Assembly (NCBI GenBank): GCA_003353845.1
Contig: PIVT01000002.1
Location: 57,110-121,109 of the forward strand
DNA length: 64,000 bases
Reading direction: 5' to 3'
Source: Pseudomonadota bacterium
GTDB taxonomy: Bacteria; Myxococcota_A; UBA9160; JADFDR01
Part shown: in pieces, positions 1-7,154 of the stretch
Layout: the number at the start of each line of letters is the position of its first letter
Position numbering within the stretch: the first letter of the stretch is position 1
Made by a program: the position numbers and the translations under genes
The notes under the pieces: model-generated
What the model saw: the letters and a program-made list of their open reading frames with translations, nothing else
The model's database searches: none
Told to the model about the DNA's origin: nothing

Positions 1-55
1 TGGTCAAGAGCGGCAGCGCAAACATCTTGTGTCTGAAGCTGAATTTTCCGAGCAT
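1..55 (-). CDS. Start of a probable methyl-accepting or other membrane sensor protein (partial)
   Basis: Only the first 18 codons are inside the window; the gene runs off the left edge. The start is ATG at 55, preceded on the minus strand by an AGGGG ribosome-binding site about 8 bases upstream. The visible peptide (MLGKFSFRHKMFALPLL) has a short basic head followed by a hydrophobic run, as at the N-terminus of many chemoreceptors. It follows cheA by 43 bases in the same direction, so a receptor is the natural guess. The identity is inference from position and a short peptide; any inner-membrane sensor would look the same. Confidence 0.4.
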   Translation of the reverse strand, partial: MLGKFSFRHKMFALPLLT

Positions 56-98
56 ATCCGTTACCCCTACCTAGAGTTTTGTCATCGTCGATAAATGT

Positions 99-1835
99 TC
101 AATGGAGTGCGTCGACATTCGCATCTCTATTTTCCTCATGGGTCTTAAGTTTTCCATTCTCTCGCAATGCCTCACCATTCCAACCAATGGACGATCCGAG
201 TAATGCAGGCACGTCAAGAATAAGCGCGACACGTCCATCTCCGAGAATCGTGGATCCTGCGATGCCGGGAAGGCTTTGGAACAGTCGGTCAAGTGGCTTG
301 ATGACGATCTGGCTTTCACCGTACAAATGATCGACAACAATACCTGCGACCTGGCCGTGGTGATGGGTGACAACAATGCTTTCGCGCTCAGGTGGCGTGC
401 CTTGTGACGCCAGAATATTTCGTAGGCGAACATAAGGCAGCGGCTTCCCGCGCAGGTTGATCATGCCCGTCGCCGGTGTCTGATCTTCTTCAATCAGATC
501 GAGACACTCGATCACAGAGGAGAGTGGTATGACGTAGCGATCCTTGCCGACTCCGACGGTGAAGCCGTCGACGATGGCTAAGGTGAGAGGAAGTCGGATC
601 GTAATCGTGCTTCCTTCACCCGTTATGCTAGAAATCTGAACCGTCCCACCCAAAGACTCGATGTTTCTACGAACAACATCCATGCCGACTCCACGCCCAG
701 AAGAGAGCGTAGTGTCTTCGCAGGTCGAGAAGCCTGGTTCGAAAATGACCTGTGCTAGTTGCTGTTGGCTCGGGTTTTCTGAGTGGTTGAGGAGTCCCAT
801 GGCGCGGGTTCTCTCCAAGATGCGGTCGTAGTCCAATCCTGCTCCGTCATCGCGTATCTCAACAAGGATGCTCGAACCTTCGTGGCGAGCGGCGAGGGTG
901 ATTTGGCCGCAGGGATCCTTGCCGTTTTGCTCTCGAACTTCGGGACATTCAATGCCGTGGGCAACCGCATTGCGCACCATGTGACCAAGGCATCCGCGAA
1001 GATGCTCAATCACGGTGGTGTCTAACTCGGCATCTTCGCCTTCAATTTGTAAGGTCACTTGCTTTTCATTTTCCACACCCAGGTCGCGGACAGTGCGCAG
1101 GTAATGACGGAAGAGCGGGCCAATGGGGACCATTCGCACTTTCATGACCTCTTCTTGTAATTCGGTGTACAAGGGGTCCAGCGCGTGGAAGGCCTCTAAT
1201 AAATCCTGATTGATGTAGCGGGTGTCCTTGGTCAGCATCTGTTCGACAAAGCTTCGACCGATAGCAATTTCACCCGTGAGGTTCAGCAAGCGGTCGAGTG
1301 TGTCTACGCGGACTCGTAGGGTCTGGGTTTGCTGAATGGTTTCTTCATGTTCTCCTGAACCCGCTTTGCTTGAGCCTCGTTTGGCTGCTGAGTCGCTACC
1401 GTCTCCTGATTCTTCAGCGTCGGACGGGCTCTCAAAGCGCGCCCACTCTTGCAGTTGGTTGGCCAGGGTTGCGTAAGATTCGGTATCCGTCTCGATGCCC
1501 TCGGTGGCGTCTTGCACGAGGGCGCGCAAGGTGTCGACGGATTCAAGTAGGAGAGTGGTGAGTTCCGGGCGGACCGCTACCTCACCGCTACGGATTTTGA
1601 CGAGTAGGTCTTCCAGGATGTGTGAGAAGGCAGCCGGGGAGGAGAACCCGAGTGTGGCGGAATCACCCTTTAGTGTATGACAGGTGCGAAAGACGAGGTT
1701 GATCGCCTCTTCGTCATCCGGACACAGCTCTAGCTGTAGGAGCGCTTGCTCCATATTCGTGAGGCCTTCCTCGGTTTGAGCGAGATAGGCTTCTTTGATC
1801 TGTTCTCGTTCCTCGTCCGAAAACATCGTGTCCAC
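99..1835 (-). CDS. cheA: CheA-type chemotaxis histidine kinase without a P2 domain
   Basis: Autophosphorylating kinase of a chemosensory array that passes phosphate to CheY-like regulators. The 578-residue product has an N-terminal Hpt domain with the phospho-acceptor His53 in CHTLKGDSATLGF, a short polar Ser/Glu-rich linker (about 133-165), a dimerisation helix pair (about 172-240), a HATPase core with N-box HMVRNAVAHG (285-294), G1 DDGAGLD (329-335) and G2 GRGVGMDVV (380-388), and a C-terminal CheW-like domain (about 420-550). It is shorter than the enterobacterial enzyme because no CheY-docking P2 domain lies between Hpt and the dimerisation region. GTG at 1835 has GGAGAG six bases upstream; ATG at 1826 is an alternative. 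It sits downstream of the GAF and receiver genes in one operon. Confidence 0.95.
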   Translation of the reverse strand: MDTMFSDEEREQIKEAYLAQTEEGLTNMEQALLQLELCPDDEEAINLVFRTCHTLKGDSATLGFSSPAAFSHILEDLLVKIRSGEVAVRPELTTLLLESVDTLRALVQDATEGIETDTESYATLANQLQEWARFESPSDAEESGDGSDSAAKRGSSKAGSGEHEETIQQTQTLRVRVDTLDRLLNLTGEIAIGRSFVEQMLTKDTRYINQDLLEAFHALDPLYTELQEEVMKVRMVPIGPLFRHYLRTVRDLGVENEKQVTLQIEGEDAELDTTVIEHLRGCLGHMVRNAVAHGIECPEVREQNGKDPCGQITLAARHEGSSILVEIRDDGAGLDYDRILERTRAMGLLNHSENPSQQQLAQVIFEPGFSTCEDTTLSSGRGVGMDVVRRNIESLGGTVQISSITGEGSTITIRLPLTLAIVDGFTVGVGKDRYVIPLSSVIECLDLIEEDQTPATGMINLRGKPLPYVRLRNILASQGTPPERESIVVTHHHGQVAGIVVDHLYGESQIVIKPLDRLFQSLPGIAGSTILGDGRVALILDVPALLGSSIGWNGEALRENGKLKTHEENRDANVDALH

Positions 1836-1865
1836 TAACTCTCTCCAGCTCGGTATTTCATCGCG

Positions 1866-2618
1866 TTAGTTCTCACTGAATCGCTCGTGAAGTTGGGCGG
1901 TGTACAGTGCGTTGGCCGCCTGACTTCCCAGCAAGTCAAATAGTTCGAAGTCCAAATCAGCAAGCTCGGTTTTTTGTTGAAGCAACCCAAAGATGGCGAT
2001 GGCGCCGCGCGCTACATCTGAAACCATGAGGGGGATGCACGCCGTCAACTTCTCTTCGTGAGGCAGGGCTTTGATCCCTGGTTCCTGATTGGGTACACAG
2101 GGCATCCCGGTCTTCATCGCGTGGCCAATGAAGCCCTGGCCGAGTGAGAGTGTGCGCAGCTCGTCGGTGTCGACACCAATGGAGTCAATGAGCTTGAGTT
2201 CATTGTCCTCATCACAGAGTTCGAAGATGGCGAGTTCTTCCGAGCCAACGAGATTCGTGACGATCTCTTTGATCGTGCAGAGGATGTCATGCGTGGCCAG
2301 GTTCCCATGCAAGCCATAGGAGGCGACGTAGAGGTTGGCCAAATTGTTATTCTGCTCTTCGATCATCGCGTGATGTTCTGCGTTTTGTTCACGCTCTTTT
2401 TCCAGTTCGCAGGAAAGTTCATCACGCTCAGTTTTCTTTTTTACGATCTCGCTTGAGGCCTGGTCGAGTTTTTCATGAAGGTAATCTCGTTCGCGCTCCA
2501 CGGTGGAAACGCGGTCCTGTAACTGCTCGATTTCGCCGAGTAGGCTGTCGATGTACTGTCTGGTATTTTCACGGACTTGTTGAACGTATCCGCCGCGATT
2601 TCTTGAATCCTTGGTCAC
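1866..2618 (-). CDS. Coiled-coil GAF domain protein
   Basis: A cytoplasmic protein of about 250 residues with two parts: an N-terminal heptad-rich coiled coil (roughly residues 20-110, many Glu/Lys/Gln/Arg) and a C-terminal GAF-type sensor fold (about 115-240) with alternating hydrophobic strands and FIGHAMKTG before a conserved Cys-Val-Pro stretch. No output domain is present, so it probably works by binding a small molecule and modulating the neighbouring CheA. An ATG at 2672 would extend the protein into the end of the receiver gene by 41 bases; GTG at 2618, preceded by AGGGGG about 10 bases upstream, avoids that overlap and is preferred. It lies 13 bases after the receiver gene and 30 bases before cheA. 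Confidence 0.8.
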   Translation of the reverse strand: MTKDSRNRGGYVQQVRENTRQYIDSLLGEIEQLQDRVSTVERERDYLHEKLDQASSEIVKKKTERDELSCELEKEREQNAEHHAMIEEQNNNLANLYVASYGLHGNLATHDILCTIKEIVTNLVGSEELAIFELCDEDNELKLIDSIGVDTDELRTLSLGQGFIGHAMKTGMPCVPNQEPGIKALPHEEKLTACIPLMVSDVARGAIAIFGLLQQKTELADLDFELFDLLGSQAANALYTAQLHERFSEN

Positions 2619-2631
2619 CTGTTCGAGCCCC

Positions 2632-3006
2632 CTAGCTACCGAGTATATTTTTAATCTTGTTAAGTAATTCACTGCCGTTAATGGGCTTGGTCACATAGTC
2701 ACTGCATCCATTTTCATAGCCAGCCTCGATGTTCTCGGCTTCGCCTCGGGTGGTGACAAGGATGATGGGGATGCTCTTGGTCTCGGCTTTGTTGCGCAGT
2801 ATTCGGCAAGCTTCAAAGCCATCCATGACAGGCATATTGACATCCATCAAAATGAGATCGGGTTGGTGTTTGACCGCGAGTTCGATGGCTTCTTCGCCAT
2901 CCTTCCCCTCGATAATGTCGAATCGACCGTCTCGGCGTAGGATCATCACTTCGGTCATCAAAGCGACCTTGGAGTCGTCGACTACTAAAACTCTCTTTTG
3001 TGGCAT
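2632..3006 (-). CDS. Single-domain response regulator (CheY-like)
   Basis: A 124-residue stand-alone receiver. The acidic pocket Asp10/Asp11 (VLVVDDSKVA), phospho-acceptor Asp55 (LILMDVNMPVMDG), Thr85/Thr86 switch (ILVTTRG) and Lys107 (YVTKPI) are all present, so it should be phosphorylatable. First gene of the chemosensory operon, so the likely phosphodonor is the CheA two genes downstream. The helix-4 region EAENIEAGYENGCSDYV is of the PilG/PleD type rather than of enteric CheY, so a target other than the flagellar switch is possible. Confidence 0.92.
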   Translation of the reverse strand: MPQKRVLVVDDSKVALMTEVMILRRDGRFDIIEGKDGEEAIELAVKHQPDLILMDVNMPVMDGFEACRILRNKAETKSIPIILVTTRGEAENIEAGYENGCSDYVTKPINGSELLNKIKNILGS

Positions 3007-3189
3007 CAGTGGTCCCCTTCAACTCGTTTGGCTAAGCCAATTCAAGTTTCAGATGATGGGTTCGCTGCGCTAGTTGCACGCTAATAGTGTGTTCGGTCTT
3101 TAGGAGGGACAACTTGATATTCGGCTGGAATTTCTTCCGCTTACGGATGGTTTTTCACCCCGGGGTAGCCTCGATTGGGCAAACCTGGA

Positions 3190-3212
3190 TCTTGAAATAT
3201 TGTAATTCAAGA
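3190..3212. promoter_or_regulatory. 7-bp inverted repeat upstream of the chemosensory operon
   Basis: TCTTGAA and TTCAAGA are exact inverted repeats separated by nine AT-rich bases. The site lies about 185 bases before the receiver start, in the 288-base gap between it and the PilZ gene end. It could be an operator or a weak bidirectional hairpin for the upstream PilZ transcript; there is no long T run to decide for a terminator. Confidence 0.35.
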
Positions 3213-3294
3213 GAGAGCGGATTACGCATCCGTATAAACACGGGGCGCAGGTACTGGGAGAGGCCTAGGAAGTTTGCGAACAGGTTTTCAAATA

Positions 3295-3714
3295 CTAATC
3301 GAGCTGAAAATTCTGGCGGATGTATATGCGAATAAGCTCTCGGCAGCGTTCGGTAATTTGAACGAACTCTAAACCGAAGTGGGTTTTCCCTTGGAGATTA
3401 CGACTGCGGTGGCGAATGGCGCCCTTGGCTAGAAAGGTCTTGGTGTTGGGCAAGGTGATCACGAGTTCAATTTCCTCGTCCAGGCCAATGCCGTTGAAGT
3501 CGTGGCCTACTTGGACGCCAATGCCCGCGACACTGATATCGCGTGCCTTGAGCACGTCCAGACTATTTTCGCCCACGACTTGGACCCGAACCGGTGCCGC
3601 TTGGGTTGGAATGACTCGGATGATGTTTTCATCTCGAATTTCGGCCCGTTTTGGGGCTTTGGCTACCGCTTGCCCCTGTTGCCAGAACATTTTCAAAGGG
3701 TCACCCCCATACAT
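3295..3714 (-). CDS. PilZ-domain protein with degenerate c-di-GMP switch
   Basis: A 139-residue protein whose central part fits the PilZ beta-barrel: the second motif DISVAGIG (D/NxSxxG type) is present, followed by strands ending in THFGLEFV. The usual first motif RxxxR, expected just before the barrel, is not visible; the corresponding stretch reads RVIPTQ. Binding of cyclic di-GMP is therefore uncertain. ATG at 3714 is used; an in-frame ATG at 3690 with GGGGGTG upstream is an alternative. It lies upstream of the chemosensory operon on the same strand but 288 bases away, so it is probably transcribed separately. Confidence 0.8.
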   Translation of the reverse strand: MYGGDPLKMFWQQGQAVAKAPKRAEIRDENIIRVIPTQAAPVRVQVVGENSLDVLKARDISVAGIGVQVGHDFNGIGLDEEIELVITLPNTKTFLAKGAIRHRSRNLQGKTHFGLEFVQITERCRELIRIYIRQNFQLD

Positions 3715-4018
3715 CTCTCATAAAGCAAACAAACCGGGCACATGAGCTGAGTCCGTCGGCCCCAGTACCTGTATCGGTCTTTCCCCCCAACCTAGTAAGT
3801 ACCGAGAATGATAATAAAGTGACGCTGTATTAAACCCTAGGGTCTAAAACGGGGCATGGGCACAAAACTCAGGTTTCCAGGCAATAAATTACATGAATAT
3901 CACAAAATGTCCCAGATATTGGACAGGGCCAGCTGGCCAAGAGCTTTCGTGCCCCCTCGGGGATGGGATGGGCTCCAGCCTTTGACTTGGAAGCAGAGAA
4001 GCCTCATCCTCCCCGGCC
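3715..4018. other. Divergent intergenic region between PilZ gene and rluA-like gene
   Basis: No open frame with codon character or a ribosome-binding site is convincing here. The segment is AT-richer in its middle (about 3800-3910) and holds a short palindrome CCCTAGGG near 3835, consistent with two divergent promoters that I cannot place exactly. Confidence 0.5.
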
Positions 4019-5041
4019 ATGACGAGCCCGCTGAACAGCACAAGTGAATCGACCCCAACCCGCCAGCGAGATCGACGGATTGCAGAAGTATCGCAGCCCT
4101 TGCCGGGCTCTATTCCCTATGTCAATCGACGCCCCATGAAAGTCGGCCGCCAATACGCCGGGCTTTCGCTGTTGGAGTTTCTCACGCGCAATCATCCCCA
4201 TATCTCGGCACAGTTTTGGAGCGAGGTCATCGCTCGGGGGAATATGGAAATCAATCAGCGCAGTGCCGGAGCGCAGGAACCCGTGGCGCAAGGGGATCGA
4301 GTCGTGCATGTCCAACCCGACACCGTCGAGCCGCCCGTGGATCCGAATCTGCGCGTGCTCTTTGAAGATGAGGCCCTGTTGGTACTGGAAAAACCAGCTC
4401 CGCTGCCGGTTCACCCCTGCGGTCGCTTCAATCGCAACAGCGCCTCCAAGCTTCTAGAAATGGCGTTTCCAGAGTTGAACTTGCGGCCCGTGCATCGCTT
4501 GGACGCCAACACCACGGGTGTGTTGGTGTTTGCCAAGACACGAGAAGCCGCGTCGAACCTGGCGCGCCAATTTCGGGATCGCAGCGTGGGCAAGCGATAT
4601 CTCGTGGAGGTGCTGGGACAGCCTGAGGCCAATGTGTTCGCCTGTGATGCGGCCATCAAGAAAGCTCCCCAAGAAGCGGGGACGCGCGGGGTGTGTGCGG
4701 AGGCCGGCAGGCCTTCTCACACCGAGTTCACCGTGTTGCACCGGGGAGACAGCGGCACGAGCTTGCTCATGGCCAACCCTGACAGCGGTCGCACAAACCA
4801 GATCCGCATTCATTTGGCCGAGTTGGGTCAACCCATCGTGGGTGATAACGCCTATGGCTTTGAACGCGACATCGAAAATGGACTTTCCAAGGAAGAGACC
4901 TTGCACTTGCATGCCTGGCGGCTCACTCTCACTCATCCTCTCTCTGGAAGTACACAGGAGTTTGTCGCAGCACCTCCGAAGTGGGCGGAAGGGAAGCTCA
5001 ACCGAGGGGGCGAGGTTGGGCTCAAGCATGGGGTCGAGTGA
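4019..5041 (+). CDS. RluA-family RNA pseudouridine synthase
   Basis: Isomerises uridine to pseudouridine in rRNA or tRNA. The 340-residue protein has an S4-like N-terminal part (about 40-100), then the catalytic domain with the signature [15 protein letters not shown] (His159 to Lys173), in which Asp162 is the catalytic nucleophile, and the downstream [20 protein letters not shown] block. The target site cannot be deduced from sequence. The N-terminal 30 residues are a polar extension, so a start further in is possible. It is translationally coupled to the U32 gene that begins two bases after its stop. Confidence 0.93.
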   Translation: MTSPLNSTSESTPTRQRDRRIAEVSQPLPGSIPYVNRRPMKVGRQYAGLSLLEFLTRNHPHISAQFWSEVIARGNMEINQRSAGAQEPVAQGDRVVHVQPDTVEPPVDPNLRVLFEDEALLVLEKPAPLPVHPCGRFNRNSASKLLEMAFPELNLRPVHRLDANTTGVLVFAKTREAASNLARQFRDRSVGKRYLVEVLGQPEANVFACDAAIKKAPQEAGTRGVCAEAGRPSHTEFTVLHRGDSGTSLLMANPDSGRTNQIRIHLAELGQPIVGDNAYGFERDIENGLSKEETLHLHAWRLTLTHPLSGSTQEFVAAPPKWAEGKLNRGGEVGLKHGVE

Positions 5042-5042
5042 A

Positions 5043-6293
5043 ATGGGAGTAGATCAAGACATCGAACTTCTGGCCCCCGCTGGCTGTTGGCCTTCTTTGC
5101 AGGCGGCCATTGATGCGGGAGCCGACTCTGTGTACTTCGGTTTGTCTCAACTGAACATGCGGGCGCGCGCCCGTAAATCTTTTCAGTTGGAGGACCTGAA
5201 AGAAATTATGGATCGTTGCCGTGAGGGGAAAATTCGTGGCTTCCTGACCTTGAATACCCTTCTTTACGATCACGATCTTGGCTTGGCCGAAAAGCTGTTG
5301 GGAGAAGCGGTGCGCTGTGGCGTCGATGCGGTGATTGCGTCTGATATGGCCGCTGTGACCCTGGCGCGCGAATTGGGTTTGGAAGTGCACCTGTCGACCC
5401 AACTCTCTATTTCCAACTACCCGAGTTTCAAGTTTTACGCGCAGTGGAGTGATCGAATCGTACTGGCGCGCGAGTTGAACCTGCGGCTGATCCGCAAGCT
5501 TTACGATCAAGTGCGGGCCGATGATTTGCGCGGGCCATCGGGTCGTCTCATGGAGATCGAAGCCTTTGCCCATGGGGCCCAATGCATCGCTGTGGCGGGG
5601 CGCTGTGGGATGTCTCTCCATACCTCCAATGCCTCAGCCAATCGCGGAGCCTGTGAGCAAAATTGCCGAAAACGTTACGAGGTGAAAGACATCGAGACGG
5701 GCAAGAAGCTGGTGCTCGACAACGAATTCGTCATGTCGCCCAGCGATATCAGCACCATTGATTTCCTTGATGAGTTCATCACCAGCGGTGTGAAAGTTCT
5801 CAAAATCGAGGGTCGAGGTCGGTCGCCGGAATACGTCTACACGGTGATCAGCGCCTACCGAGCCGCCTTGAATGCCATTGCCAACGGCAGCTACGGAAGA
5901 AGCCTGGTGGATGAGCTGCTAGGCGATCTAAAGGGGGTGTACAACCGAGGGCTGTCTTCCGGCTATTATCTGGGCCGCGAGCAGGGTTGGTCGGGGTCCT
6001 ACGGAAGCAAAGCGACCCGGCAAAAAATCGAAGTGGGGAAGATCGTAAACTATTACGCAAAGCCCAGTGTGGCCTTGATTGAAGCTACGGGACAAGGATT
6101 GGCGCTGGGGGACGAATACGTCGTGATTGGTGAGACGACGGGCGTGCTCAAGGGGGTCGTGGAGGAGTTGCGTGTTGAGGGCGAGGCCGTCAAACAGGTA
6201 CCACCGAAAACGGAGTTTACGATCAACGTGGCCAGCACGGTTCGTCGCAGTGATCGGCTCTATTTTTTAAGGCCCACTGATGCTGAGAATTAA
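5043..6293 (+). CDS. U32 family protein (TrhP/RlhA-like RNA hydroxylation family)
   Basis: Formerly called collagenase-like peptidases, characterised U32 proteins such as TrhP and RlhA hydroxylate RNA bases and need an iron-sulfur cluster. The 416-residue product starts with the family's IELLAPAG strand and carries the U32 signature [19 protein letters not shown]. Four cysteines (181, 188, 204, 208) are placed as cluster ligands. The N-terminal TIM-barrel-like part is complete; the C-terminal beta domain extends to the stop. ATG at 5028, overlapping the rluA-like gene, is an alternative start. It overlaps the ferredoxin gene by 14 bases, which suggests that electrons come from that partner. 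Which RNA is modified is unknown. Confidence 0.9.
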   Translation: MGVDQDIELLAPAGCWPSLQAAIDAGADSVYFGLSQLNMRARARKSFQLEDLKEIMDRCREGKIRGFLTLNTLLYDHDLGLAEKLLGEAVRCGVDAVIASDMAAVTLARELGLEVHLSTQLSISNYPSFKFYAQWSDRIVLARELNLRLIRKLYDQVRADDLRGPSGRLMEIEAFAHGAQCIAVAGRCGMSLHTSNASANRGACEQNCRKRYEVKDIETGKKLVLDNEFVMSPSDISTIDFLDEFITSGVKVLKIEGRGRSPEYVYTVISAYRAALNAIANGSYGRSLVDELLGDLKGVYNRGLSSGYYLGREQGWSGSYGSKATRQKIEVGKIVNYYAKPSVALIEATGQGLALGDEYVVIGETTGVLKGVVEELRVEGEAVKQVPPKTEFTINVASTVRRSDRLYFLRPTDAEN

Positions 6294-6531
6294 ACACAAA
6301 CGCGCTGAATGCATTGGTTGTGACAGTTGTGCCAGTGATGCCCCCGAGTATTGGGAAATGGCTGAAGATGGGTTGGCGTCGTTGATTCAGCTCAGTGAAG
6401 CACACGGCGTTTTTGAATTTGCCAAAGCCTTTGGAGATGATCGAGAGGTGCTCGAAGAAGTCGCGAGCGCTTGTCCTGTGGGCATTATCAGCCTTGAAGT
6501 GGTAAGCGTTGGAAGCAAACGTTCTCAATAA
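6280..6531 (+). CDS. Single-cluster [4Fe-4S] ferredoxin
   Basis: An 83-residue acidic ferredoxin with CIGCDSC near residue 11 and a fourth cysteine in ACPVG near residue 65, the arrangement of one-cluster bacterial ferredoxins. No second CxxCxxC motif is present. The start overlaps the last 14 bases of the U32 gene, implying translational coupling and a shared function, probably electron delivery to the U32 iron-sulfur enzyme. That role is inferred only from context. Confidence 0.9.
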   Translation: MLRIKHKRAECIGCDSCASDAPEYWEMAEDGLASLIQLSEAHGVFEFAKAFGDDREVLEEVASACPVGIISLEVVSVGSKRSQ

Positions 6532-6558
6532 ACAGGCCTGTGAAATCGAGGATGAGGA

Positions 6559-6969
6559 ATGGATGTGTCGGAGATTCGAAGCGAAGAACTTACTGCCCCG
6601 CAGCTTGCGATGGCGCTGATTGATACCATCGAAGTGTTGGAAGAGTGCAAGGAAAAAGTCCTCGAAGCACGCTTTACGGACATCGACAAAGAAGGAGCAG
6701 AGGAAGTCGCAGACATTCCTGTTCTTCATCTGCGCTCCTTCCTGGCAGAGACCCTCAAGCCCAAGGGGCACACCTTGGGCCAGGACGAGTTGGCCCTGGA
6801 AATCAAATCAGATGCGCCAGAGAAAGTCCTTTTCCGTTTTTGTCGAGATGGGCATGTTCACCTGACGACGACCGATGAAGCCCTGCTGGAGAAAGTATTG
6901 CAACATTGGCGCAAGGGCGGTTTCAAATTGTATAAGCGAGTCGACCAAGAGTGGGTTTCCCGCCTGTAA
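6559..6969 (+). CDS. Small conserved-looking cytoplasmic protein of unknown function
   Basis: 136 residues, acidic, no signal peptide or membrane segment, no family I recognise. Codon use matches the neighbours and a good ribosome-binding site (GATGAGGA) precedes ATG at 6559, so the gene is credible. It follows the ferredoxin by 27 bases in the same direction and may be the last gene of the rluA-U32-ferredoxin operon. Predicted pattern is helix-rich at the N-terminus and two or three strands around FRFCRDGHVHLTT. Confidence 0.7.
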   Translation: MDVSEIRSEELTAPQLAMALIDTIEVLEECKEKVLEARFTDIDKEGAEEVADIPVLHLRSFLAETLKPKGHTLGQDELALEIKSDAPEKVLFRFCRDGHVHLTTTDEALLEKVLQHWRKGGFKLYKRVDQEWVSRL

Positions 6970-7154
6970 ACGCATTCTGAAAATCCTTCGCGGATGAGGG
7001 GTGTGTTTCAGCAAATTTCGTCGTAAATCAGGGCAATTGGGTCGATCTGGCAGCTGGAACTCAGGATGATCCGCAAAAAGCTTCAATCTTGTATCACAAG
7101 ACCTTCTGAAAGCTCTCAATTCGCACTTCAATAAAGCCGAAGACTATTGGAACT

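Noticed and set aside
3114..3335. Plus-strand frame of 73 codons with TTG behind AGGAGGG
   Set aside because: The strong ribosome-binding site is tempting, but the product has no family likeness, is Arg/Trp-rich and overlaps the PilZ gene end.
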